Of a stretch of 64,000 nt of DNA, positions 25,994-34,372 are shown one piece after another. The stretch lies in contig NZ_AZAC01000017.1 of the NCBI RefSeq assembly GCF_000931935.2, positions 62,001 to 126,000 of the forward strand, read 5' to 3'. The position numbers were made by a program, and so were the translations under genes. A model generated the notes under the pieces. That model had not been told where the DNA came from, ran no database searches, and saw nothing but the letters and a program-made list of their open reading frames with translations. The first letter of the stretch is position 1. Every line of letters starts with the position of its first letter. The DNA is from Dethiosulfatarculus sandiegensis (GTDB taxonomy: Bacteria > Desulfobacterota > Desulfarculia > Desulfarculales > Desulfarculaceae).

Positions 25994-27429
25994 CGTCCAC
26001 CTCCACCGAAAAGCAGGATTTTAATGGTTTGAAAAAGAATGGTTATATCCATGCTTAGTCCAAAGTGTTTTATGTAATAGAGGTCATAGTTGAGTTTTTC
26101 CATGGCCGCCTGTTTGGAAGAGCCGTAAGGGTAGCAGATCTGGGCCCAACCGGTTATGCCGGGTTTGACGTTGTGTCTTTCAGCGTAAAACGGCAGGTCC
26201 TTTTGCAGCTCTTCCACAAAGTGGGGTCTTTCAGGCCTGGGGCCCACAAAACTCATGGTGCCGATAAGCACGTTCCATAGTTGCGGTATTTCATCCAGGC
26301 GGGTTTTTCTTATAAAGCGGCCCACCTTTGTTATGCGGGGATCTTCCTCCTGGGCCCAGACCGGGCCGGAGGCTTTTTCAGCATCGGTTACCATGGAGCG
26401 GAATTTATATATGGTAAAAGGTTTTCCCTGGTATCCGGTTCTTTCCTGGCTGTAGAGCACCGGGCCTTTGCTCTCCATACGGATGGCCAGGGCGGTCGCC
26501 AGGGCAAGGGGCAAAGAAAGCAAAAGCCCCACACTGCTGACACTTATGTCAAAGAGCCTTTTGGCATAGGCCCTTATGCCGCCGGTGGTGAAGCCTTGAG
26601 CCGAGAAAATCAAGGCGCCTGCGGTGACATGGTCCGCCAGGATGCGGCCTGCTATGGATTCGAAAAAATCCTCGCCTGATTTGATCAAGACACCCTGCAT
26701 GCGGCAGTGTAACAGGTCGTTCATGGGCATGGCCCCTCTTTTTTCCTCCATGGCCACCACCACAAGATTGGCCCCATAATAGCGTACAAGAGAGTAGATA
26801 TCCTCAAATTCTTTGTGATAATCAGCTCTTAAAAGTTTGCCCCACAAGGGCATGAGATTGATTGGATTTTTATCAGCTTTGGTTGCAAGTTCTTTTTGGG
26901 AAGGCCCCGCATCCAGAATGCAGACCAAGTTGTGTACATTGTCGGTGCGTTTGGTGAGTTCCTCCAAGATTGCGTCGGCAATGGCGCCTTGCCCCAGCAA
27001 AAGAACCTTGGTGGACAATAGCCTTTGGTGCAGCGCCCAGCCGTAACCCCAGCGCCAAAGGGTGACCAGGGTGATAACCAGAAAAAAGCTCCAGACCATC
27101 ACCCCGCGGCCCAGAAACAACCGGGGCATTATGTAGTAGATTACAGTGAGGCCCATATTCCCCACTGCCACGGCTGTGAGCAGTCTGGAAAAGGTCCAGA
27201 TAAAGGGTTTGGCCACCCGGAAGTTGTACAGGTCAAAGTAAAAAAAGGTGGCCTGCAACACTATGGGCACCAGAACTATGCGGTGCCAGGAGTATTTCCA
27301 GGTAAAAAGTTCTCCAGGATCGCCCACCCTTAAAAGCACTGCCAGGGCCACGGCCACGCCGATCAGGAGGCTTTCCCCCAAAACGAAAACAACGTGGTAT
27401 GGGCTGGGCCTGCTGGAGGGCACCAACAT
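25990..27429 (-). CDS. Undecaprenyl-phosphate sugar phosphotransferase (exosortase-system, EpsB/WbaP-like)
   Basis: A 479-aa polyprenyl-phosphate hexose-1-phosphate transferase that starts lipid-linked repeat assembly. The N-terminal half has about four membrane helices and a CoA-binding-like segment (LLLGQGAIADAILEELTKR). The C-terminal catalytic domain has KRLFDISVS, the kinked membrane helix, YKFRSMVTDAE, KTRLDEIPQLWNVL, MSFVGPRPERP and KPGITGWAQI. The organisation and length match the sugar transferases of PEP-CTERM/exosortase loci (TIGR03013 group). It lies 5 nt downstream of the CpsD-like gene and overlaps the exosortase. Confidence 0.92.
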   Translation of the reverse strand: MLVPSSRPSPYHVVFVLGESLLIGVAVALAVLLRVGDPGELFTWKYSWHRIVLVPIVLQATFFYFDLYNFRVAKPFIWTFSRLLTAVAVGNMGLTVIYYIMPRLFLGRGVMVWSFFLVITLVTLWRWGYGWALHQRLLSTKVLLLGQGAIADAILEELTKRTDNVHNLVCILDAGPSQKELATKADKNPINLMPLWGKLLRADYHKEFEDIYSLVRYYGANLVVVAMEEKRGAMPMNDLLHCRMQGVLIKSGEDFFESIAGRILADHVTAGALIFSAQGFTTGGIRAYAKRLFDISVSSVGLLLSLPLALATALAIRMESKGPVLYSQERTGYQGKPFTIYKFRSMVTDAEKASGPVWAQEEDPRITKVGRFIRKTRLDEIPQLWNVLIGTMSFVGPRPERPHFVEELQKDLPFYAERHNVKPGITGWAQICYPYGSSKQAAMEKLNYDLYYIKHFGLSMDITILFQTIKILLFGGGGR

Positions 27430-27434
27430 AGTTA

Positions 27435-28337
27435 TTAAATCTCCCCTGCCAGGGGACCGCTGAAGCTGGTGGCGTCTGACACAGCCTGATGGCGGTCATT
27501 TAAAACCACACCGATTATTTTTTCCTCGGGCAGGCGGGCGATGCCCCTCATGGCCACTTCACGGTCTGTTGTGCCGCCCATGATCACCACCACTATGCCC
27601 TCCACCATGCGGGCCAGCACCGCCGGGTCGTCCACGGCCTGGACCGGGGGTGTATCCATGATGATGTAACGGTCTTTATAGCGCTCCTTAAGCTCCTCCA
27701 CCAGATCCATCATTTTGTCGGTGGCCAGAATCTCGGCGGAGCGGCGGGAAGGGCTTCCGGCCGGAATAACCGAGAGTTTATCCATGCTGGTTTTGTGCAT
27801 GATTTCCGGCGCGGTGGCCCCGTGTTCCAGATAATCGGAAAGCCCCGGTCGGAGTGGGGTGCCCAAGAGCCGGTGCATTTGGGGGTGAAACAGGTGGCAG
27901 TCCATGACCATTACGAACTGCTCCAGCCCCCTGGCAAATGATATGGCCAGGTTGGCCGCCAAAAGGCTTCTTCCCTCTCCGGGCAGGGCGCTTGAGACCA
28001 TGATGATCCTGGGCGGGTCTCCATGAAAAGGATATAAAAGTTGGCTGCGCAGAATATCAATGCGTTTGGCTTCCGGGCTGCTCGGGGCAAAGTACGAGAC
28101 CAGACGATCCTTTTCATTGCTGGAAAGTGTTTTCTTTCTGGCTTGCCTTGGTTCTATCTCCAGGGAATCCAGATCCGGCATAACCTGCCGCCTTGTAGGC
28201 GGTTCGGCCTGTCTGGCTTCTGGCGGCGCGGCTTCTCTGGACTCCTGGGGAGGGAGGCCGCTTGTGCCTTGGGTGGTCTGCCTCTGGCTGGGCAGTGTTT
28301 TGCCTCCGCGCTTTAAGATATCATTCATGTTAGCCAT
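27435..28337 (-). CDS. CpsD/CapB-like P-loop protein with degenerate kinase motifs
   Basis: A 300-aa relative of the bacterial tyrosine kinases that pair with Wzz proteins. In this copy the Walker A is SALPGEGRS, with Arg in place of the nucleotide-binding Lys. The Walker A' region reads VMDCHLFHPQMH where kinases have D-x-D-x-R-x-P, so the second Asp is lost. Walker B (YIIMDTPPVQAVDDP) is kept. No C-terminal tyrosine cluster is present; the chain ends SGPLAGEI. It may bind nucleotide poorly and act as a scaffold, or it may use a changed mechanism. ATG 28337 has AAAGGAGG upstream and overlaps the ATPase stop by 8 nt. Confidence 0.85.
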   Translation of the reverse strand: MANMNDILKRGGKTLPSQRQTTQGTSGLPPQESREAAPPEARQAEPPTRRQVMPDLDSLEIEPRQARKKTLSSNEKDRLVSYFAPSSPEAKRIDILRSQLLYPFHGDPPRIIMVSSALPGEGRSLLAANLAISFARGLEQFVMVMDCHLFHPQMHRLLGTPLRPGLSDYLEHGATAPEIMHKTSMDKLSVIPAGSPSRRSAEILATDKMMDLVEELKERYKDRYIIMDTPPVQAVDDPAVLARMVEGIVVVIMGGTTDREVAMRGIARLPEEKIIGVVLNDRHQAVSDATSFSGPLAGEI

Positions 28338-29808
28338 TAAGGCCTCCTTTGGCGGATGTTTCAGGCGGGGCTTCCACAATCGGGCCCCAGTCCCCTACGC
28401 CCTCAGATTGTTTGCTGTCCCGGGCCTTGGCCGTTTCGGGAGCTTCTTCAGGTACAAAAACACCCGGCGGCTGGTCGGACGTCCAGACTTTCCATTTGTA
28501 ACGTAAATAAGAAACCCCACCTACTTTAAAAAAAGCAAAGCTCCCGCTGATAACAAAGAAAAGGGCCAAAAGCACTATCGCTCTTTTTAAAAGGCCGGAG
28601 CTTTTTTTTGCCCGGGGCGCTTTTTCTGCCCTGGATGGCCTGGTTTTGCGGGCGGCCTTTTTGCCCCCTTTTTTGAACATCCGTTTTTTAAAGCGGCTTG
28701 GCTTGGGAGAGACCTCTTCCTGGTCAATATAAGTGTCACCGTATGGTTCCTGGGGCACGGGTATGTATTCCCACGATTGTTCCTGGTCCTGGCCGGCCGG
28801 ATAGTCATATTCCCACTTGGCGGGTTCGGGCTGCGGCGCTGTTTTTGGTTCGGGGGAGATCTCCGCTTCTTCCTGCACAGGTGTAGGCGGGGTGGGCTCC
28901 ACCTGTTCGGCAGGTTTATATTCTTCAGGCTGCAGTTTGGCCGCCGCCTTTTTTTCCTTTTCAAGGAAATCAGGCTCAACCTGGGGTTCTTCTTCCGGCT
29001 CCCAGTTGAGCGAGGCTTCCTGTCTGGCCGCTTCCAATACTATTTGTCTGGTCAATTGCCGGGTGTCTTTGGAAAAGGCCAGCAGCATGGCTGCATCGCA
29101 CAGGGTGTTTATCAGGCGGGGGTTGCCCTTGGTGACCTTGTAAACCGCAGCCAGGGCCCGATCACTGAAAAGTTGGGGGTCTCCACCCGCGATGGAGATT
29201 CGGTGGCGCACATAAAAGGTCGTGTCATCAAGGTTTAGAGGGGAGAGAAGATAAAATCGCCTCAGCCTTTGCAGCAGCCCGGAGGAGCGCGCCTTGCGCA
29301 AAAGCCCCGCCATCTCCGGTTGCCCCACCAGGAAAATGTTCAGAATTTTAGGCGAGGAGTCGTCTATGTTGCCCAAAAGCCTCAACTCCTCAAGCATCTC
29401 CATGGTAAGGCTGTGGGCTTCGTCCACCACCAACAATATTGTCTTATTGCGTTTTCTGCATTGGGCTGTGAATTGATTAAAGGCCGCTATAAATTGACCC
29501 TTGGTGGCAAAGGGGCCGTTCATGCCCAGTTCCAGGGCGATCATGTTGAAAAAATCCAAAGGCGTCAGTCTGGGATTGGTGAGGACCGCGGCTATGACAT
29601 CATCTTTAAGTTGGCGCAAAAGAGCCATGATGAGAGTGGTCTTACCGGTCCCCGCTTCTCCCAGAAGCAGGGCCCATCCTTCTTTTTCCGTTATGGCGTA
29701 GACTAACGTGGCAAGCGCCTCGGCGTGTTCGTCGGGCAACATGATAAAGCGCGGATTCGGTTCTATGGCAAATGGTTTTTCGCGCAGATTGAAAAAAGCT
29801 TCGTACAT
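28330..29808 (-). CDS. ExeA/GspA-like AAA ATPase with C-terminal membrane anchor
   Basis: A 492-aa protein. Residues 1-270 form a AAA/ExeA ATPase: Walker A GEAGTGKT (Lys56), Walker B LLVVDEAH (Asp129-Glu130) and the sensor region FLVGQPEM. Residues ~280-420 are a Pro/Glu-rich linker, then a basic stretch (KKAARKTRPSRAEKAPR) and a single membrane helix near 425-445 (RAIVLLALFFVISGSFAFF), then a short periplasmic tail. This is the XrtA/PEP-CTERM-associated ATPase layout, usually thought to energise or organise polysaccharide export. It overlaps the CpsD-like gene. Confidence 0.9.
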   Translation of the reverse strand: MYEAFFNLREKPFAIEPNPRFIMLPDEHAEALATLVYAITEKEGWALLLGEAGTGKTTLIMALLRQLKDDVIAAVLTNPRLTPLDFFNMIALELGMNGPFATKGQFIAAFNQFTAQCRKRNKTILLVVDEAHSLTMEMLEELRLLGNIDDSSPKILNIFLVGQPEMAGLLRKARSSGLLQRLRRFYLLSPLNLDDTTFYVRHRISIAGGDPQLFSDRALAAVYKVTKGNPRLINTLCDAAMLLAFSKDTRQLTRQIVLEAARQEASLNWEPEEEPQVEPDFLEKEKKAAAKLQPEEYKPAEQVEPTPPTPVQEEAEISPEPKTAPQPEPAKWEYDYPAGQDQEQSWEYIPVPQEPYGDTYIDQEEVSPKPSRFKKRMFKKGGKKAARKTRPSRAEKAPRAKKSSGLLKRAIVLLALFFVISGSFAFFKVGGVSYLRYKWKVWTSDQPPGVFVPEEAPETAKARDSKQSEGVGDWGPIVEAPPETSAKGGLNG

Positions 29809-29988
29809 TGTAGCTACAGCCCGGTGAATCCGGTTTTTCAGCGAAAAAGCATGCCCTCCGAAAGGACGTTGTTTTCACTGCCCGGAAGAATATGTTTACC
29901 TTTTTAGCCTACTTGGGTTCGCATGGTTTAACCTGCCGGATGTCTGGTCCCGGCAGATTGCGGGAATAATCCTTCTTTTAGTTTCTCC

Positions 29989-30021
29989 GGAATCACGGGA
30001 ACCTAAAACTCTTGTGATTCC
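29989..30021. promoter_or_regulatory. Inverted repeat in the gap between ATPase and chain-length genes
   Basis: GGAATCAC (29989-29996) and GTGATTCC (30014-30021) are perfect inverse copies with 17 nt between. The same 298-nt gap holds a second hairpin near 30043-30068 (CGAAAT/ATTTCG plus CCC/GGG). One of these may terminate or attenuate the upstream message or bind a regulator. No clear promoter was found. Confidence 0.35.
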
Positions 30022-30106
30022 TTTGGGCAGTTATTTAGAGGCCCCGACGAAATAACGGATTTCGGGGTGTTTCCGCCCGTTTCAGAAGCCTTTCACAGGT
30101 CGCCCC

Positions 30107-31744
30107 TTAGGAGAATATCCCCAAGAGCATCTGCCTCAAAGCCGGCCCCTTACCGGTGAACAGAATGGCCAAAAGTCCGGCCATGAAAAAACCCAACAGT
30201 AAGTAAAGTAAAATAAGCAACATATTGTTGCGTTTCTTTTTGGCCCTTTCGGCAGGAGTGGTCAAGGGAGGGACCACCACCAGGACGGGCAGCTCGGTAA
30301 ACCTTTCCATCTGCTCCACAGAGGTAAAGGAATTGTCCAGGAAATTTAGCCCAAAAGCCATTCCCACCGCCAAGGCCAGCGCCATGAGAAATGAAACCGG
30401 AATGGCCCTCTTAATGCTGGGGCGATAGGGCTCGTCCGGTTTCTGGGCCGGATCCACCACCTCAAACTGCTCTCCGCGCTGGGTGCGTTCCAGGTTGGCG
30501 GCCATGTTGGCGTCAAGCCATTTGGCGTGCATCTTCTCAAAGGCGTCTTTTAAAACATCGTATCCCCTGGTCAGTTCTTCCAGGTCCTTGGCCACAATGG
30601 GGCCGTTTTGGATGCGTTGCTGGGTTAGCTTTATATCTTTGGTTAGCTGGTCTCTTTGTTTTTCGTATTCCTTGACCCTGGCCTTATGTTCGGCTAGGGC
30701 TTTTCCCATCCGGTCTCTTGTTTCAATAAGGCTGGCCACCTCCAGGGCTTCAGCGTCACTGATCTCGGAATCGCTCTTGCCCTGGGCCTTTAAACGGCCT
30801 TCCTTTTCAGCTTTTTGGGCCTCGGCCTTAAGCAGGTGACGCTTGAGCCTTTGGATATCCGGATGATTGTCTGTGTAGAACACCCTTAAGCGGGCGATTT
30901 CCTTTTTGATCGCCTGCGGGCTGCTTTCGCTGATGCCCTGTTGCCCTCCTTGGCCGGGGCTGACCGCGCCCACCTTGCGTTCATGGGCCTTGCGCAGTTC
31001 GATTTTTTGAATCTCCGAGTTCACAACCACCAGCGAGCGTTCCAAAAAGGCGATGCGGTTAAGGTCTTCGCCTATCATTTCTTCAGCGTGTTCCCTGGCT
31101 CTTCTGGTGTGCTCCATTACCTGGAGGTTCTTTTCCTGGGCCGAAGGCAATTCTTGCAGGTGCTCCTGCTTGAATTTGGTGATTCGGGCGTCCCATTCCT
31201 TTAACTGGTTGCGCATGCGCTCCAGTTCCCTGGTCAGGAAGCGGGCCGTGCCCACGGCGTCCTGTTCCCTGAGTCTTAAGTTGCTGTCCACATAAAAGGA
31301 GGCCAGGGCGTTTGTGACCGCTGAGACTGCCTGGGCTTCTTTATATAAATAGGTGATGGTGAAATAGTTTTTTCTGGTGATTTTGATGGTGATGTCCTTG
31401 CGCATGCGCTCGGCCAGGTCATCGGGCGTCATCTTGCCCTTTTCCGTAGGGTAGAGCTTAAACCGGTCTATCAGCTCGGTTAAGCGTGAACGGCTCAAGA
31501 CCCTTTGGGTGATGATTTGAAGTCGATCCTCTATTTTGCTGGTGATAGTGGTTTGAACGATGCTGCCCGGCACTTTTTGGGGCTGCACCACAATCAGTGC
31601 AGTCGCCTGGTAGGTCTTGGGCCAGAAGAGGCAATAGCCCACGCCTGTTCCCAATACCAGAAAGAAGATCAGGACCGACAGGGCCCAGCGGCGTTTTAAT
31701 ACAAACAGATACTGTCTAATGTCTATACTGGTCGTTTGTTGCAT
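30107..31744 (-). CDS. Wzz/GumC-like polysaccharide chain-length determinant
   Basis: A 545-aa inner-membrane protein with two membrane helices, one near residues 20-45 (SVLIFFLVLGTGVGYCLF) and one near the C-terminus (LLILLYLLLGFFMAGLLAIL). The periplasmic part is mostly coiled coil (residues ~165-380). The Wzz motif is present at the start and end (IDIRQYLFVLKRRW; VDPAQKPDEPYRPSI). It controls the length of the polymer and normally works with the P-loop protein downstream. I start it at ATG 31744, which lies 4 nt after the TGA of the upstream gene; a GTG at 31771 is possible. Confidence 0.9.
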   Translation of the reverse strand: MQQTTSIDIRQYLFVLKRRWALSVLIFFLVLGTGVGYCLFWPKTYQATALIVVQPQKVPGSIVQTTITSKIEDRLQIITQRVLSRSRLTELIDRFKLYPTEKGKMTPDDLAERMRKDITIKITRKNYFTITYLYKEAQAVSAVTNALASFYVDSNLRLREQDAVGTARFLTRELERMRNQLKEWDARITKFKQEHLQELPSAQEKNLQVMEHTRRAREHAEEMIGEDLNRIAFLERSLVVVNSEIQKIELRKAHERKVGAVSPGQGGQQGISESSPQAIKKEIARLRVFYTDNHPDIQRLKRHLLKAEAQKAEKEGRLKAQGKSDSEISDAEALEVASLIETRDRMGKALAEHKARVKEYEKQRDQLTKDIKLTQQRIQNGPIVAKDLEELTRGYDVLKDAFEKMHAKWLDANMAANLERTQRGEQFEVVDPAQKPDEPYRPSIKRAIPVSFLMALALAVGMAFGLNFLDNSFTSVEQMERFTELPVLVVVPPLTTPAERAKKKRNNMLLILLYLLLGFFMAGLLAILFTGKGPALRQMLLGIFS

Positions 31745-31748
31745 GGCA

Positions 31749-33131
31749 TCACCAGCGGTAAGGGTATTCACCAGTCAGGATCAGCATGACCCTGTTTTCT
31801 CTTCGTTCTTCATCCGGGTCTTCTTGATCCCGGTATAAAAGCCTGTAGTCAAGCCCCAGGGTGAGGTAGCGGGTCATGGTCCAGCTTAACCTACTGTAAA
31901 AGGCGTAAGTATGCACATCTCCCCGGCCGAAGGAGGCGGCGAGAAGGGGCTCCTGCTTATAGGAATCCCTTATGTATGACGCCCTGGTATAGAGGTTCCA
32001 GTGTTCGGTGAATCTGTAGGTGAAATCAGCGTTGACCCGGTGGGTGAAGGTTAAGCCTGCGTTTTGGCCGTAGAGGTCGTACTCACCCAAAGATGTTTCC
32101 GCACTGAGCCCAAAGCGCCAGGTGTCTCCCCGCCATTTGGCCCAGAGGTTTACGATTGGGTAGATGTCCTGCTCTCCCCTGGTTGTAGGGGTGTCCGCCC
32201 GGAATGTCTTTGATACACCGGCTGCCGCGCCGTAGCTGAAGGTCTGGGTAAGGTCGTGGGAATAGCCCAGAATCACACTGTAGATGCGGTAGTCGCGGTT
32301 ATCTGATATTTCCTGGTCGTCGGTGAGCGCCCTTGCCTGGCTGTAGGCAAAAGTGACCGAAGCCTCCTGGGTGGGGCCCATCAGTCTCACCAGGGTGAGA
32401 CTGGCGCTCACGCTGTCTATGGTCGGGGTGAGGTCGTATTCGGTTCTTTTGGCGCCGCCTTCACCCTCCAGACGCCAGTTGGGGCTCATGCGCCATTTGC
32501 CGCCTAGGCGGGGCCAGTGAATGTTGGAGGAATCTGCGTCCTCGTCCTCAAAATGGTTTATTAAATAGGTGTATTCCGCAAAGATGGTGTCATCGGGCCC
32601 GAAATTGTGAGTCAGCCTCACTGTGGATGAGTTTCGGTCTCTTCTTCCCTCTACAGGTTCGAGCGTCACCAGCCGGTCCTCGTCCAGAATAGGGGCGTCA
32701 TAGGTGGAGACAAGGGTGTTTGAGATATCCAGAATCCATTTCGGTGAAAAAACCCGGGTGTAATGCAGGTCCAGGCTCCCGCCCTCCACCCTGGTGTATT
32801 CCGAGATGTCGAAATAATAGTCGTAGTTTATTTTTCCACTGGCCCGGAAATGGTTCTCCGGTGGACCCAATTCAAGCCTGGCGCCCGGGGAAACCCGTAG
32901 AAAACCGGATTCCCTGGCCACTTCCTGGAAACGTGCGTTATCCGTATACCCCAGGTCCACCTCTACAAAAGGTGTGAACTTGTCCGCCCGGGCAGGGGCG
33001 GCAAAGGCGGTCAGAAAGGCCAAAGCGACCGTAAGTAAAACCTCGGGCACTATCCGTTTGTTTCGGTTTAAAACTAAACCAAACTCCGAATGAAAGCGCT
33101 TGGAGAAATATTTACGTTTCGCAAAGAGCAC
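31749..33131 (-). CDS. Outer-membrane beta-barrel protein of exosortase polysaccharide locus (TIGR03016-like)
   Basis: A 460-aa protein with a long basic N-terminus and hydrophobic signal segment (PEVLLTVALAFLTAFAAPARA). The rest consists of alternating amphipathic strands with many aromatic residues and ends in Trp (GEYPYRW), as outer-membrane barrels do. Length, position between Wza-like and Wzz genes and the early LGYTDNARF fit the PEP-CTERM system-associated outer-membrane family. It may form the export channel for the polysaccharide since the Wza-like protein is short. The stop overlaps the region of the Wzz start. Confidence 0.8.
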   Translation of the reverse strand: MLFAKRKYFSKRFHSEFGLVLNRNKRIVPEVLLTVALAFLTAFAAPARADKFTPFVEVDLGYTDNARFQEVARESGFLRVSPGARLELGPPENHFRASGKINYDYYFDISEYTRVEGGSLDLHYTRVFSPKWILDISNTLVSTYDAPILDEDRLVTLEPVEGRRDRNSSTVRLTHNFGPDDTIFAEYTYLINHFEDEDADSSNIHWPRLGGKWRMSPNWRLEGEGGAKRTEYDLTPTIDSVSASLTLVRLMGPTQEASVTFAYSQARALTDDQEISDNRDYRIYSVILGYSHDLTQTFSYGAAAGVSKTFRADTPTTRGEQDIYPIVNLWAKWRGDTWRFGLSAETSLGEYDLYGQNAGLTFTHRVNADFTYRFTEHWNLYTRASYIRDSYKQEPLLAASFGRGDVHTYAFYSRLSWTMTRYLTLGLDYRLLYRDQEDPDEERRENRVMLILTGEYPYRW

Positions 33132-33195
33132 GGGCAGGCTCCACCATTAAACAGGTTTCGCTAAATAAACCGGGAGGCTGTTCGCAAACAGACTG

Positions 33196-33792
33196 CTAAG
33201 GAACTATGATTACATCACCCGGGTGCAGGATTATGTTCTGCTCCAGGGTTTCACCTTCGACTACTTTATCATACTCAAAGGGAAGTAATTTCTGTTCTGA
33301 TCCCACTCCCCTTACAATCACCACCTCGTCGTCATTGGCCCATTCATTAAAACCTTCGGCAATGGAAAGCCCCTGCAGAACCGTTGTGGGTTTGAGCATG
33401 GGATAACGTCCGGGTTTTACAACATTACCCAACACACTGAATGTCTGGCTGCGAGGATCTTTGACTATAACGTATACTTTTGGGGCTTCAACAAAACGCT
33501 TAAGAGCTTTGGTTATTATTTCCTTTAATTGCATGGGAGTCAGCCCGGCGGCCATCATATCGTCGAGCAGAGGTAAAGTTATCCTGCCGTCAGGGCGCAC
33601 TAATACTTCCGGAAAGCTCAAGGCATCCTCTCGCCAGACTATGATCTCCAAAATATCACTGGGGCCGATTCGATAAGTGGTTTGAGGTTCGGCCCATGCC
33701 TTTGGCGAGGTCAAAAACATGGCTGAAGTGACAGCCAAAATAAAAAAAGCCGTCAATCCCAACTTCATAAAGCTCCTGAATTGCCGCTCCAT
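33196..33792 (-). CDS. Short Wza-like polysaccharide export protein
   Basis: A 198-aa periplasmic protein with a signal peptide (AFFILAVTSAMFLTSPKAWA). The polysaccharide export domain follows (YRIGPSDILEIIVW, VRPDGRITLPLL) and then one SLBB segment (FSVLGNVVKPGRYPML). It is much shorter than Wza (~380 aa), as in exosortase-type loci, and lacks both a lipobox Cys and the C-terminal barrel helix. ATG 33792 is preferred: GAGAGG lies 5 nt upstream and the signal peptide starts correctly. A start at 33885 would add an unusual basic extension. It is the first gene of the minus-strand export operon. Confidence 0.88.
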   Translation of the reverse strand: MERQFRSFMKLGLTAFFILAVTSAMFLTSPKAWAEPQTTYRIGPSDILEIIVWREDALSFPEVLVRPDGRITLPLLDDMMAAGLTPMQLKEIITKALKRFVEAPKVYVIVKDPRSQTFSVLGNVVKPGRYPMLKPTTVLQGLSIAEGFNEWANDDEVVIVRGVGSEQKLLPFEYDKVVEGETLEQNIILHPGDVIIVP

Positions 33793-34030
33793 GTAGCCTC
33801 TCTTGGAATCATAAAAAAGAAATAGTCTTTTTAAATTAATATGGAAGGACCGCAATAGTTCCAATTTATTATAATACACCAGCAAGTGGTTTTATATCAA
33901 TAAATATGCAATACCGAGGCCAATACTCTCTAGCCTTGAGAAAATACCTGAAATATGTTTACTATGTCAACAAGTAATAGGACAGGCACAAGGTATATTA
34001 GCATAATAAAAGTAAAAAAGGAGAAAACTC
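33793..34030. promoter_or_regulatory. Divergent AT-rich control region of the polysaccharide operon
   Basis: This gap separates the minus-strand export operon from the plus-strand gene at 34031. On the minus strand a perfect TATAAT occurs near 33869-33874, but without a good -35 at 16-18 nt; TTGACA near 33971-33966 has a poor -10. On the plus strand CATAAT near 34000-34005 with AGGACA 17 nt upstream is a weak pair. Regulation by an activator is likely. Confidence 0.35.
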
Positions 34031-34372
34031 ATGTTGCGGGCAAGGGTGTGGTTCAGGTGTGCGGCCATGCATGATCCTGTTAGTCCAGTATTGGTCGAAC
34101 CAGCCCGGATAGGTTGGGACGCCAAACAAAGGGATGTGGATTTGACTATTGAAAGATCTTTCAACGGCGTGGAGTTGTTACGCAGAATGAAAGGTTGGGT
34201 TACAGTGAATGTTGAGCAAGCTATAAATATAATTACTAAATATGGGAGGTTGAAACTTTTAGACGATAGAATTCTGGTTATTGAGTTTGAAAATAAGAAG
34301 GACTACACTGCCCTTCAAGATGAGTTGGCCAAGGAATTTGACGATCAAGCTGATCTGGAAGTTATGAATTGA
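34031..34372 (+). CDS. Small protein of unknown function, 113 aa
   Basis: I do not recognise the family. The ATG has AAGGAG 8 nt upstream. The chain is soluble, with no signal peptide or membrane helix. The C-terminal half (ILVIEFENKKDYTALQDELAKEF) looks like a small alpha/beta domain. Base composition is more AT-rich than the neighbouring polysaccharide genes, as in the TAXI remnant downstream, so this patch may have a different origin. It is followed by about 1 kb without supportable genes. Confidence 0.5.
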   Translation: MLRARVWFRCAAMHDPVSPVLVEPARIGWDAKQRDVDLTIERSFNGVELLRRMKGWVTVNVEQAINIITKYGRLKLLDDRILVIEFENKKDYTALQDELAKEFDDQADLEVMN

